A program made the translations under genes and the position numbers. A stretch of DNA of 64,000 nucleotides from DOZZ01 sp963792655 (GTDB taxonomy: Bacteria; Acidobacteriota; Terriglobia; Bryobacterales; Bryobacteraceae): contig CAWBWU010000011.1 in the NCBI GenBank assembly GCA_963792655.1, positions 62,001-126,000 on the forward strand, given 5' to 3'. Under the pieces are notes generated by a model, which was given only the letters and a program-made list of their open reading frames with translations, ran no database searches and had not been told where the DNA came from. Every line of letters starts with the position of its first letter. The stretch's first letter is position 1. Shown here piece by piece: positions 49,401-57,711 of the stretch.

Positions 49401-49716
49401 CGCCTTCGGTTTGAACTCGATGGAAGCCGCACTGTCTGCGGGCTACACGCGTATCCGCCCGGTTACAATGACGGCGCTCGCCATGATCCTCGGTATGTTG
49501 CCCATGGCGCTCGGCATGGGTGAAGGCGGTGAACAGAACGCACCGCTGGGCCGCGCAGTCATCGGGGGCTTGCTTGTCGCGACCTTCGCGACGCTGTTTT
49601 TCGTGCCGATCGCCTACAGCTTCCTGCGTAAAGCGCCGCCGCTCGATCAAGATCGCCAAATCGAAGAAGAAGCACATGAAACAATCCCGGGCGCGCCGGA
49701 ACCGCAGCATGTTTAA
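46489..49716 (+). CDS. RND efflux permease (AcrB/HAE1-like)
   Basis: 1,075 residues, intact. Helix 1 region RRPYTFVVMSALIVILGMAS, a large periplasmic loop, the helix-4 proton relay GILVDDATVEIENVHRNMAQ (two Asp), and the second half with GEDFFPYIDSGQMRLHVRAP and MGAIMCIGVATANSILMVTF. Exports drugs, lipids or other hydrophobic compounds in a tripartite pump. It lies upstream of its fusion protein and TolC genes. The HAE1-like DD motif argues against heavy-metal transport. Substrate unknown. Confidence 0.95.
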   Translation: MWIVRLALRRPYTFVVMSALIVILGMASIFTMPTDIFPNIDIPVVSVIWSYNGVSPDEMAKRITTICERAMTTTVNDIEHIESQSYNGVSVVKVFFQPKVKVELAISQITSIVQTILRALPPGIFPPGIIKYNASSVPILQLGLNSKTLTEQQLYDLGLNFIRTQLATVQGASVPLPYGGKARQIMVDLDPNALYANHLSATDVSNAISAQNLILPAGTAKVGDREYLVRLNSSPQLVDQMNMLPIRTANGATIYVKDVAQVRDGYAVQQNIVRQNGSRSALLTVLKNGNASTLEIIDKVKARLPKILESMPPGLNVTQLFDQSIFVRAAISGVLREGGIAALLTGLMILLFLGSWRSTIIVCVSIPLSILTSLIVLSLFGETINVMTLGGLSLAVGILVDDATVEIENVHRNMAQRKPLTRAILDGAQQIAVPAFVSTLAICIVFVPVLLLTGAARYLFTPLAMAVVFAMLTSYLLSRTLVPTMVHYLLRAEIGLYTSGEHEKDHPGESIIWRVHHRFNRLFEKIRNRYRGALAWSLHHRAIVTIVFAVFCVGSIALGAFVGEDFFPYIDSGQMRLHVRAPEGTRIEETERIFGEVEDEIRNIIPAHDVANILDNIGLPPGGINLAFSDSASIGNGDGEILIALTEDRKGHTPDYQRQLRDRLRAKFPAETFFFQAANITNQILNFGLPAPIDVQIVTRDAEGGYKIAKQLERQISLVRGAVDVHVHQEVSYPEVQVNVDRTKAGQLGLTQRDVANSLLISLSSSGQVSPNQWLNPVNGVNYNVAVQTPTYRIDSFDALRRTPISNLGGSSTELLSNLASFGRGSSVAIVDHYNVQPVFDVFANVERRDLGNVSSDVNKIIKDMSSKIPKATTIDVRGQVKTMRDSFIRLGVGLLFAILLVYLLMVINFQSWLDPFIILMALPGAMAGIVWMLFITQTTFNVPSLMGAIMCIGVATANSILMVTFANDERAFGLNSMEAALSAGYTRIRPVTMTALAMILGMLPMALGMGEGGEQNAPLGRAVIGGLLVATFATLFFVPIAYSFLRKAPPLDQDRQIEEEAHETIPGAPEPQHV

Positions 49717-49749
49717 GAACCGGCGCCGGGCGCCGCGAAAGATGAGTCA

Positions 49750-51231
49750 ATGACCACGCCGCAACTACCGCCGGGGCACGAGACCCCGCTGCTCGACGAT
49801 CCCCAACACCCCATCTTCCCGCCGAAGAAATCGGCGCGGGGCAAAGCTATCGTGATCGGCATATTGATCTTGCTGACGTTAGCCACGCTGTTCTTTGTCG
49901 GATACCTGCCGCGCCGCAATCGCGAGAAGTCGCTCGCCAGCGGCTCACAAGAAGAGAAGGACAACATCCCGGTAGTAAACGTCACGCGCGCCAAGCGAGC
50001 ACCGGCTCAATCGCAACTCATGTTGCCCGGCAACATCACGGCGATGACGGAAGCGTCTATTTACGCGCGTGCCGCGGGCTATCTCAAACGGCGTTATGCC
50101 GATATTGGTGACCGCGTGAAGCAAGGCCAGTTGCTTGCTGAAATCGACGCGCCGGATCTGGATGCGCAAGTTTCGCAAGGCCGCGCGGCCGTGTCTCAGG
50201 CGCAGTCGGCGCTGGCCCAGCAGCAGGCAGCGCAGGTCCAAACCGAAACAGCGGCGCGCCTCGCCAAGGTGCAGTTGGATCGCTGGGCAGTACTGGTCAA
50301 CCGTGGCGTGCTCGCACGTCAGGAGTTGGATCAGAAGCAGGCGGATTACGATAGCGCGATCGCGACGGTGGAAGCGGCAAAGTCGAGCGTGCGCGCATCG
50401 GAAGGCAGTGTGCGAGGTGCGCAAGCCAATCTGCAGCGCCTCATTCGTCTGCAGGATTACAAGCGCGTGGTCGCGCCATTCACCGGTGTGATCACTGCGC
50501 GCAACGTGGATGTGGGCGCACTGATCTCGAACACTGGCAGCAGTCAGGGAACACCGGCAGGTCCCGGCTCCACCAGCACCGGGGAAATGTTTCGCGAAGC
50601 GCAGATCGATGTGTTGCGGGTAATGGTCAACGTGCCTCAAGGCGATGCACCGAGCATTTCGGTGGGCCAGCGCGCTGATGTTCGCGTAGATCAGTACTTA
50701 GGACGGCTCTTTACCGGAGCCGTGAGCCGCACCGCCAGTTCGCTCGATCCGGCCACGCGTACTTTGCTCACCGAGGTCAGAGTGCCCAACCGTGATGGAG
50801 CTTTACTGCCGGGTGAATACGGACAGGTTCGCTTCGATATCCACCGTTCTACCGCGCCGCTGCTCGTGCCGGGCGACAGTCTGATCTCGCGGCCGACGGG
50901 CACGATGATCGCTGTGATCGACGCCGAGAACAAAGCTCATTTCCGGGGCGTCACTATTGGCCGTGACTACGGCACCGATATCGAAATTTCCAGCGGCCTA
51001 GAAGACGGGGACACAGTAGTCGTGAATCCGAGTGACGATGTGCGTGAAGGCGCTACGCTGAAACCGCAAATGATCAAGCCTCCGGGTCAAACTCCCGGCG
51101 CCCCGGGAGGAGCGAGTGACCGCCGCCCCGGCGGCATCGGCTCCAGTCCGTTGTCTGCTCCTATGAATGACGGCGCGAAAGGTGGAGCCAAATCGCAAGG
51201 CTCCGCTAAAGGCGGATCGTCGCCCAAGTGA
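49750..51231 (+). CDS. RND membrane fusion protein
   Basis: 493 residues, intact. One N-terminal anchor (AIVIGILILLTLATLFFVGY), lipoyl halves around a coiled hairpin (YADIGDRVKQGQLLAEIDAP ... VVAPFTGVITARNVDVGALI) and a beta-barrel domain (ISVGQRADVRVDQYLGRLFT). The C-terminal 60 residues are a Pro/Gly/Ser/Lys-rich tail unusual for the family. Bridges permease and TolC. An upstream ATG (49742) leads to a 3-codon frame only. Confidence 0.93.
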   Translation: MTTPQLPPGHETPLLDDPQHPIFPPKKSARGKAIVIGILILLTLATLFFVGYLPRRNREKSLASGSQEEKDNIPVVNVTRAKRAPAQSQLMLPGNITAMTEASIYARAAGYLKRRYADIGDRVKQGQLLAEIDAPDLDAQVSQGRAAVSQAQSALAQQQAAQVQTETAARLAKVQLDRWAVLVNRGVLARQELDQKQADYDSAIATVEAAKSSVRASEGSVRGAQANLQRLIRLQDYKRVVAPFTGVITARNVDVGALISNTGSSQGTPAGPGSTSTGEMFREAQIDVLRVMVNVPQGDAPSISVGQRADVRVDQYLGRLFTGAVSRTASSLDPATRTLLTEVRVPNRDGALLPGEYGQVRFDIHRSTAPLLVPGDSLISRPTGTMIAVIDAENKAHFRGVTIGRDYGTDIEISSGLEDGDTVVVNPSDDVREGATLKPQMIKPPGQTPGAPGGASDRRPGGIGSSPLSAPMNDGAKGGAKSQGSAKGGSSPK

Positions 51232-53243
51232 TGGCTCTTCGAAAGTCAGCAGCACTGCTGGCCATGATGGCCGGCGGTCTCTCCTTGCTCATGGCGCAAA
51301 CGGAGCAACCGGTAGAGTCGCCCAAACAAGCGGCCGCGCCTGATCGCACGCCGCACATTCTTGGACCGCCGCCCAGCCGATTCTACGAGCGTTTTCTCAG
51401 CATCTACGAGCCGCATGGCGCGACTCCGCTCAGCACTGAGGATTCCAGCCGGCGCGGCGCATTAATGCGTGGCGGGAATATGTATCTCACGCTTGCCGAC
51501 GCGCTTGCGCTCGCGCTTGAGAACAATCTCGATGTCGAACTGCAGCGCTATGTTCCGTTGATGGCGAAGACTGACGTGCAGCGCGCGAAAGGCGGCGGCG
51601 TGACCCGCGGTCTGTCGTACCTGGTCCGGCAGGGCGCTCCAGGCGTGGGTGGTCCCGGCAGCCCTCTGGTGACTTCTGTAGGCGGGAACGCCTCCACTAG
51701 CAATATTCTGAACAACGCAACCGATCAGAGCGCCATCACCGATCCGGAAACGAACCTGAGCTTATTGAACACGATTCCGATGTCCGTCGGATCGCGTATC
51801 CCGCAGTACGATCCGGTGATCGGTGGCGGCTTGTCTTATGCGAAGAGCACTACGCCCGAGCCTTCGTCGTTCATCACCGGCACCAGCACGCTGCGTAACT
51901 CGGGCATAGTTGGCAACCTCGGGCTGACGCAAGGCTTCTCGACCGGCACCAGTTATAACCTGGCCTTCACCAGCAATCGCAACGACTCGAACTCCAGCCG
52001 CACGCAGTTCAATCCGGCAACAACGGGCAGCCTGGGACTCACGGTGGTTCAGCCGTTACTTCAGGGCTTCAGCCGCGCCGTAAATCGCCGCTACATCCGC
52101 ATCGCGGAGAACTCGGAAAAGATCGCGACCAATGTGCTGCGTCTGCAGTTAGTCGCGACGGTGTCGAACGTGATCGCGATCTACTGGGATCTCGTCAGCC
52201 TCACCGAAGACGTTCGCGTGAAGCGCGATGTGCTGGCGGTCGACACCAAGCTCTACGAGAACAATCAGATTCAGGTCGATGTAGGAACGCTGGCGCCCAT
52301 TGAAGTCAAACGCGCGCGCGCCGAAGTTGCCCGGGCCACACAGGATCTGACCACATCCGAAGGTCTGCTGCTGCAGGAAGAGCTGTTACTGAAGAACGTG
52401 TTGACGCGTCGCGGCACAGCCGATCCGGTAGTGGAATCGATGCGTATCATCCCGCTTGATCGCATTGAGGTGCCGGCGCAGGAGCCTCCGCGCGCGCTGC
52501 CCGATTTGATCAAGCTCGCTTTCGATAGCCGCCCTGATTTGAAAGAAGCGAAGCTGCAGATCGAAAACACGGAGATCGGTTTGACCGGTGCGCGCAATGC
52601 ACTGAAGCCCGAGCTCGACCTGGTCGCAACCGCGCAGAACAACGGCTTATCCGGTTCAGTGAATTCACTGGCGGCAACGAATAGCACAGGCGCTCCCGCA
52701 TCCACGCCGGACCCCGCATTCATCGGCGGCTATGGAAACTTCTTGTCGCAACTGGCCGGACACAACTACCCCGCTTACTCCGTTGGCTTGCAGTTGAACC
52801 TGCCGCTGCGCAATCGCGTCGCCCAGGCGGACTATACGCGTGATGAACTGATGCTGCGGCAGGCGGAAGTGCGCTATCAGCAGTTGATCAATCAGGCGCG
52901 ACTGGAAGTTGAGAATGCGTTGTTGGTGTTGAATCGCGCGCGGCAGAGTTACCTGGCTGCGGTCGAGACGCGACAGTTGCAGGAAGAAGCGTTGAGCGCG
53001 GAGCAGGATCGTTTTTCGGTAGGCGCCTCGACCACCTACATGGTGATTCAGATTCAACGCGATCTGGCCCAGGCGCGTTCAACTGAAGTCGTCACGACGG
53101 GCAATTACGCGAAGGCCAAATCGCAGTTGGATCGCGTGCTCGGAATCTCGTTGCGTCAAAACGGACTCGATGTTCAGGAAGGCATGCGCGGTCAGATCAC
53201 ACGTCCGCCGCACGCCGTCCCTGACGCCACGGTGAAGCCGTGA
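51231..53243 (+). CDS. TolC-like outer-membrane efflux protein
   Basis: About 670 residues, intact. Signal segment KSAALLAMMAGGLSLLMAQ; two OEP repeats with long helices (AENSEKIATNVLRLQLVATV, VDVGTLAPIEVKRARAEVAR; PDLKEAKLQIENTEIGLTGA, RLEVENALLVLNRARQSYL). Overlaps the fusion-protein stop (TGATG), and a GTG one codon earlier is also possible. A roughly 150-residue inserted region rich in Asn/Ser/Thr (about 135-240) between signal and first helix is longer than in E. coli TolC. Confidence 0.92.
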   Translation: MALRKSAALLAMMAGGLSLLMAQTEQPVESPKQAAAPDRTPHILGPPPSRFYERFLSIYEPHGATPLSTEDSSRRGALMRGGNMYLTLADALALALENNLDVELQRYVPLMAKTDVQRAKGGGVTRGLSYLVRQGAPGVGGPGSPLVTSVGGNASTSNILNNATDQSAITDPETNLSLLNTIPMSVGSRIPQYDPVIGGGLSYAKSTTPEPSSFITGTSTLRNSGIVGNLGLTQGFSTGTSYNLAFTSNRNDSNSSRTQFNPATTGSLGLTVVQPLLQGFSRAVNRRYIRIAENSEKIATNVLRLQLVATVSNVIAIYWDLVSLTEDVRVKRDVLAVDTKLYENNQIQVDVGTLAPIEVKRARAEVARATQDLTTSEGLLLQEELLLKNVLTRRGTADPVVESMRIIPLDRIEVPAQEPPRALPDLIKLAFDSRPDLKEAKLQIENTEIGLTGARNALKPELDLVATAQNNGLSGSVNSLAATNSTGAPASTPDPAFIGGYGNFLSQLAGHNYPAYSVGLQLNLPLRNRVAQADYTRDELMLRQAEVRYQQLINQARLEVENALLVLNRARQSYLAAVETRQLQEEALSAEQDRFSVGASTTYMVIQIQRDLAQARSTEVVTTGNYAKAKSQLDRVLGISLRQNGLDVQEGMRGQITRPPHAVPDATVKP

Positions 53244-53743
53244 ATCCTGCGCATCGGCACAGCGGCGAGGGCGTACCGTTGCCCATCGCGATCGTCACGG
53301 TCAGCGATACGCGAACGCCCGAGACTGACGAGAACGGCCGCTATCTGAAAGAAGCCATCGCTGCGGCCGGACACACGGTCGCTTCCTACAACCTGATCCA
53401 TGACGATACGGATCGCGTGATGCTGCTCAGCGCAGAACTAGCGGAGTCTGACGCGCGCGTGATGATCTTCAACGGGGGCACCGGCATCGCTGCTCGCGAC
53501 AACACCTTCGACGCCGTGACCACGGGGCTTGAAAAGATCCTGCCCGGCTTCGGCGAACTCTTTCGCATGTTGAGTTATGAAGAGATTGGCGCGGCTGCGA
53601 TGCTTTCGCGTGCAGTAGCCGGCGTGCGGCAAGGCAAGGTAGTTTTTTCGGTGCCTGGTTCACCTGCGGCCGTGCGACTCGCGTGGGAAAAGTTGATCGC
53701 TCCGCAGCTGCGCCACATCTGCGCCGAACTTGATCGCTGCTGA
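53240..53743 (+). CDS. moaB: Molybdopterin adenylyltransferase-type MoaB/MogA protein
   Basis: 167 residues from a GTG overlapping the TolC stop (GTGA). MoCF-binding fold: IAIVTVSDTRTPETDENGRY, VMIFNGGTGIAARDNTFDAV and FGELFRMLSYEEIGAAAMLS, then VFSVPGSPAAVRLAWEKLI. Activates molybdopterin for metal insertion. No other molybdenum cofactor gene is visible, and its coupling to an efflux operon is unusual; it may simply be a chance neighbour. Confidence 0.92.
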   Translation: MNPAHRHSGEGVPLPIAIVTVSDTRTPETDENGRYLKEAIAAAGHTVASYNLIHDDTDRVMLLSAELAESDARVMIFNGGTGIAARDNTFDAVTTGLEKILPGFGELFRMLSYEEIGAAAMLSRAVAGVRQGKVVFSVPGSPAAVRLAWEKLIAPQLRHICAELDRC

Positions 53744-53783
53744 CCGACTCGTTTTCCGGTAGACTCCACCCCATGGAGTCAGC

Positions 53784-55493
53784 ATGGCGAAGCGAACTTT
53801 CTATATCGGCTTAAATCTTGCAGGCGCGATCTCGGCTGGCGCGTACTCGGCCGGTGTCATGGATTTTCTGATTGACGCGCTCGATACCTGGTACGCCGCG
53901 CGCGAAGAACAACGCAAACAATTTGGAGAAGAGTACTGGCGCTGGACCATCCCCGCCCACGACGTGAAGATCGTTGTGATGTCGGGCGCATCGGCAGGCG
54001 GCATGACCGCAGCCGTGGCCGCAGCGGCGCTCCAAACCAAGTTCAACCCGGTACGGACTATTGGCGCTGGCCCTCAGGACAACGCGCTCTACCACGCCTG
54101 GGTGGATCAGATCGACATCAAACCGTTGCTTGGCTCGAAAGATCTGGCGGACTCGCAAGCGCCAGTGGTGTCCATACTTGATTCGTCGATCATCGACACG
54201 ATTGCGGATAACGCGATGAAGGTGGCTTCTGGCCCTGTGCAGCCGCGCGAGTTTCTCTCCGACAACACGAAGGTGATTCTGACTCTGACCAATGTGCGCG
54301 GCGTGCCATATACAGTTGCCAAGAACAACGGCCAGTCGAATCAGGAAAGCGTCAGTAACTACTACGCCGACCAACAGCAGTTTGAGATTCTGAAACCACA
54401 AGCGGCTCCGTCGGGCATCGCGTACACGCCGTTGTGTGGCGGCACAGCTTCGAACTGGAACATTCTCGGGCAAGCGGCGAAGGCTACCGGCGCGTTTCCC
54501 GTGGTGCTCGCGCCCCGCGCAATTGACCGCAGCGCAACGGAGTACAACGCGCGCAAATTCAAAGTCGCGAAGTCGCCCGCGCTGTGCGAGAACGGCGTCT
54601 GCGTCTGCACCGAAGAACGCCCGCTGCCACCGAAATGGCCGCTGAACGATGGTGAGACGTTCCGCACCTTCAACGTGGATGGCGGCGTTACCAACAACAG
54701 CCCGTTCGACTGCGCACATACGGAATTGCTGAAGCAGCCTGATGCACCGCCTGATGGGCAGGCTCCTCGCGACGCCTGGAACGCAGACCGCGCCGTCATC
54801 ACGATTGCGCCGTTCCCCGCCGACGACGAGTTTCACCGCGACTACACCTTCGAACCGAATCCACTCAAGATGGCGCTGAAGTTAGTGGATGTAGCCATTG
54901 CGCAGAGCCGCTTTCAGGGAGAAAACATTCACCTGGCGCAATCGACGGACGTCTTCAGCCGGTTCATCATCGCGCCAGCGGCTGCACAGAAGAACGTTCC
55001 TGCGCTCGCATGCGGAGCGTTGAACGCATTTGGCGGCTTCATTGCGCAGGAGTTTCGCGCGCGCGACTACCAATTGGGCCGGCGCAATTGCCAACAGTTT
55101 CTGCGCAAGTATTTCGTGCTGCCGCCGGACAACGTCGTGATGAAAGATGCAATCGCGGTGCACGACCCGGAACGCGGCGCACTGCTGGCGAAGTTCCCGG
55201 CTGCTATGCCCGACGGCTCTCCGGCAATTCCGATCATCCCGTTGCTTGGTGACCTGGCCAACGAAATTCCTGAGACGCATGCCGCGATTCATCAGGACCG
55301 TCTGGATTCAATCGTTCCCATGGTCAGCGCGCGCGTAAAGTTGGTGCTCGAGCGCATGATTGAGCAAAACCATTTTCCATGGCTGGGGAAATTGGCGTTT
55401 CAACTTGCATGGGGCGTGCTGCACGGCAACTTCGAAAAGTGGGTTCACGAATCGATCGCGACAAATCTCGCTGCTGCCGGCTTGATTGAATAA
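53784..55493 (+). CDS. Patatin-like phospholipase family protein
   Basis: 569 residues, intact. Glycine-rich oxyanion region LAGAISAGAYSAGVMDFL, nucleophile elbow GASAGGM (Ser at about 71) and the dyad Asp in NVDGGVTNNSP. Patatin enzymes release fatty acids from lipids. Larger than typical bacterial patatins (about 300) because of insertions, including a Cys cluster CENGVCVC near residue 270-277 and a long helical C-terminus. No signal peptide, so probably cytoplasmic. Stands between moaB and an MFS gene. Confidence 0.87.
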   Translation: MAKRTFYIGLNLAGAISAGAYSAGVMDFLIDALDTWYAAREEQRKQFGEEYWRWTIPAHDVKIVVMSGASAGGMTAAVAAAALQTKFNPVRTIGAGPQDNALYHAWVDQIDIKPLLGSKDLADSQAPVVSILDSSIIDTIADNAMKVASGPVQPREFLSDNTKVILTLTNVRGVPYTVAKNNGQSNQESVSNYYADQQQFEILKPQAAPSGIAYTPLCGGTASNWNILGQAAKATGAFPVVLAPRAIDRSATEYNARKFKVAKSPALCENGVCVCTEERPLPPKWPLNDGETFRTFNVDGGVTNNSPFDCAHTELLKQPDAPPDGQAPRDAWNADRAVITIAPFPADDEFHRDYTFEPNPLKMALKLVDVAIAQSRFQGENIHLAQSTDVFSRFIIAPAAAQKNVPALACGALNAFGGFIAQEFRARDYQLGRRNCQQFLRKYFVLPPDNVVMKDAIAVHDPERGALLAKFPAAMPDGSPAIPIIPLLGDLANEIPETHAAIHQDRLDSIVPMVSARVKLVLERMIEQNHFPWLGKLAFQLAWGVLHGNFEKWVHESIATNLAAAGLIE

Positions 55494-55499
55494 GCCGCG

Positions 55500-56747
55500 G
55501 TGGCGATCGGTTATCGTAACGAAGTGCCCTCACCCCAGGTGACTCCACCGGAAGCGCAGCCGAGCGGCGGCGATCACAACGCAGCGCTGGCGGCAGGGTT
55601 TCTTGGCTGGGCGCTCGATGCGTTCGACTTCTTTCTGGTGGTCTTCACGCTCACGGCGATTGGCCGCGAGTTCCACCAGAGCGACAGCCGCATGGCCCTG
55701 GCGATCACGGTTACGCTGGCTTTCCGGCCGGTGGGCGCATTCATCTTCGGCCTGTTGGCGGACCGCTACGGCCGCCGTTTGCCATTGATGCTCGACCTGA
55801 TCTTCTACTCGGTGGTCGAAGTCCTTTCCGGTTTTGCGCCGAACTTCACGACGTTTCTGATCTTGCGCGCGCTGTTCGGCATCGGCATGGGCGGCGAGTG
55901 GGGCGTAGGCGCATCGCTTGCGATGGAGAAGGTGCCGCCTCGGTTGCGCGGCGTGCTTTCCGGCTTATTGCAACAAGGCTATTCACTGGGTTATCTGCTG
56001 GCCGCCGTCTGCTACTTTCTGCTGTTCGACAAAGTGGGCTGGCGCCCGCTGTTCTTTCTGGGCGGATTGCCTGCGCTGCTGGCTTTGTTCGTGCGCTTCC
56101 GCGTGAAGGAATCGGCGGTTTGGGAACGCACGCGGAGCCGATCGTGGAGTGATCTGTTTCAGTCGATCTTTGCGCAGTGGAAGCTGTTCCTCTACATCAC
56201 CTTGTTCATGACGACGATGAACCTGGCGTCGCACGGAACACAGGATATGTATCCAACGTTCCTCGAGCGGCAGTGGCATCTGGGCGCGGCGGGCAAGGCG
56301 GGCGTCACGGCGGTGTCGATGGTAGGAGCGATTTTGGGAGGCACGCTATTCGGCTTCGTGTCCGACCGGTGGGGCCGCCGCCGCGCGATGATCCTGGCGA
56401 TGTGCGGCGCGCTGTGTGCGATTCCGCTGTGGGCCTTCGCTCCTTCGCTGGCCCTGTTAGTGGTGGGCGCGTTCGTCATGCAATTCCTGGTGCAAGGCGC
56501 GTGGGGCGTAGTGCCGGCGCATTTATCAGAAATGTCGCCCGATGCGGTGCGGGGATTCCTGCCCGGCTTCGGATACCAATGCGGCGTGCTGCTGGCTAGC
56601 TCTGTGGTGTGGATTGAAGCCGAGTTCGCCAGACGATCGAGTTATTCGGTCGCGATGTCCGGCACGGCAGCCGTGGTGCTGGTGCTGGCATTAGTGGCGA
56701 CCGCAGTGGGCAAAGAGAAGCGCGGCGAGGCATTTGGGAAAGGCTGA
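55500..56747 (+). CDS. MFS transporter, SHS-like family
   Basis: 415 residues from a GTG at 55500; about 12 helices. GWALDAFDFFLVVFTLTAIG, GAFIFGLLADRYGRRLPLML (MFS signature loop), FGIGMGGEWGVGASLAMEKV and GVLSGLLQQGYSLGYLLAA match sialate/lactate proton symporters. Imports an organic acid; the exact substrate cannot be told. The gap to the patatin stop is 6 bp, so co-transcribed. Intact. Confidence 0.88.
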   Translation: MAIGYRNEVPSPQVTPPEAQPSGGDHNAALAAGFLGWALDAFDFFLVVFTLTAIGREFHQSDSRMALAITVTLAFRPVGAFIFGLLADRYGRRLPLMLDLIFYSVVEVLSGFAPNFTTFLILRALFGIGMGGEWGVGASLAMEKVPPRLRGVLSGLLQQGYSLGYLLAAVCYFLLFDKVGWRPLFFLGGLPALLALFVRFRVKESAVWERTRSRSWSDLFQSIFAQWKLFLYITLFMTTMNLASHGTQDMYPTFLERQWHLGAAGKAGVTAVSMVGAILGGTLFGFVSDRWGRRRAMILAMCGALCAIPLWAFAPSLALLVVGAFVMQFLVQGAWGVVPAHLSEMSPDAVRGFLPGFGYQCGVLLASSVVWIEAEFARRSSYSVAMSGTAAVVLVLALVATAVGKEKRGEAFGKG

Positions 56748-56815
56748 AAAGCATCAGGAGGCTGGGCTGAGAGGGACAGCCTGATCTGGCGCGTTCGCGG
56801 AAAAGCGTGAAGGCG

Positions 56816-57499
56816 TCAGAGCGCTCCGTCCCCTTCGCGGGTTTTGTGCTTTCCGGATTTTGCCAGCGGACCCAGGTTGCGCCACTTGCGGTCGAACTTC
56901 TGTTCTAAGGCCGCCACGAACTCGTCATCTCCGAACGGGCGTCCTGAATACGTGCAGCGCTTCAGGATTGTGGCGTCGACTGATGGCAGCTCTGGAACAC
57001 CATCTTGCCAGAAAGCCTTCCACTCTGGATCGGCAGTCAGCGCGACCGGGGAAGCCGCGGATCCGAGGTGAGCCGCGCCGCTCGACCACCGGAAATCATG
57101 TGCTTTGAACACCATACCGGCGCGGACCGGGTTCTCGTCGACATAGGCCAGCGCGCGCGGCAAATGACTGCTGCCTAAAGCGCACGCAAAGTAGCGATTC
57201 TGCCAGAGGTGGCCCGAGCGCTCTAAGCGCGCGTTCAGGTACTGAGCGTAACGGCCATGCAGGCGGCGAAAAAAGACGGCCATGGCGTCGGGCGTGGAAG
57301 GCGCAACGATCCAGTGAACGTGGTTGGGCATGAGGCAGAACCCGAGTATCTCGAGGCCGGCCTCGGGCCGTACTGCTTCGGCGAGACGGAGATAGGTGCG
57401 GCGGTCGCCGTCGGAGAAGAAAACAAGCTGGCGATTCGTGCCGCGCTGAGTGACGTGATAAGCCACGCCAGGCAGCACGCAACGAGCATTTCTGGGCAT
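56816..57499 (-). CDS. REP-associated tyrosine transposase (RAYT, Y1_Tnp)
   Basis: 227 residues, intact. MPRNARCVLPGVAYHVTQRG, NRQLVFFSDGDRRTYL, the HUH motif MPNHVHWIV (His60, His62), SGHLWQNRYFACAL and the catalytic Tyr in YVDENPVRAGM (about Tyr119). RAYTs are single-copy, host-domesticated relatives of IS200 transposases that spread REP hairpins. The flanking inverted repeats fit that. Possibly still active, since the frame is whole. Confidence 0.93.
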   Translation of the reverse strand: MPRNARCVLPGVAYHVTQRGTNRQLVFFSDGDRRTYLRLAEAVRPEAGLEILGFCLMPNHVHWIVAPSTPDAMAVFFRRLHGRYAQYLNARLERSGHLWQNRYFACALGSSHLPRALAYVDENPVRAGMVFKAHDFRWSSGAAHLGSAASPVALTADPEWKAFWQDGVPELPSVDATILKRCTYSGRPFGDDEFVAALEQKFDRKWRNLGPLAKSGKHKTREGDGAL

Positions 57500-57535
57500 T
57501 TACTCAGCAGTGCGGCGACCAGGCGCAATTTCTCC

Positions 57536-57563
57536 GAAAGCAGCAGAGCGCTCTGCTGCTTTC
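57536..57563. repeat. Perfect 28-bp palindrome upstream of the RAYT gene
   Basis: GAAAGCAGCAGAGC joined directly to its reverse complement GCTCTGCTGCTTTC, no loop. Lies 37 bp before the RAYT start, inside the mobile unit. It could be a self-regulating operator or a cruciform recognised by the transposase; either is inference. Confidence 0.75.
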
Positions 57564-57711
57564 ACGTTTTCTACTGAAAGAGGCAGATCAGGCTGTCCCT
57601 CTCGGGTGTCTCGGGTGTCTCTGGGGTGTTGTACTCTCAGCTCTCTCAGCCTTACTCTCCTTCGCTCTTCGTTCTGTCACTTCCCCCCACGCGTGGGATA
57701 ATTAACTCCAT

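Larger units (their letters stand above)
56769..57603. mobile_element. RAYT transposase unit bounded by 20-bp inverted repeats
   Basis: The 20-mer GAGAGGGACAGCCTGATCTG at 56769-56788 recurs as its exact complement at 57584-57603, bracketing the tyrosine transposase gene. The right side is followed by two direct CGGGTGTCT copies (about 57603-57621). The left copy can also fold on its own (AGGCTG ... CAGCCT, near 56759-56783), as REP sequences do. The 835-bp unit sits in a gene-poor gap between the MFS and surA-like genes. Confidence 0.72.
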
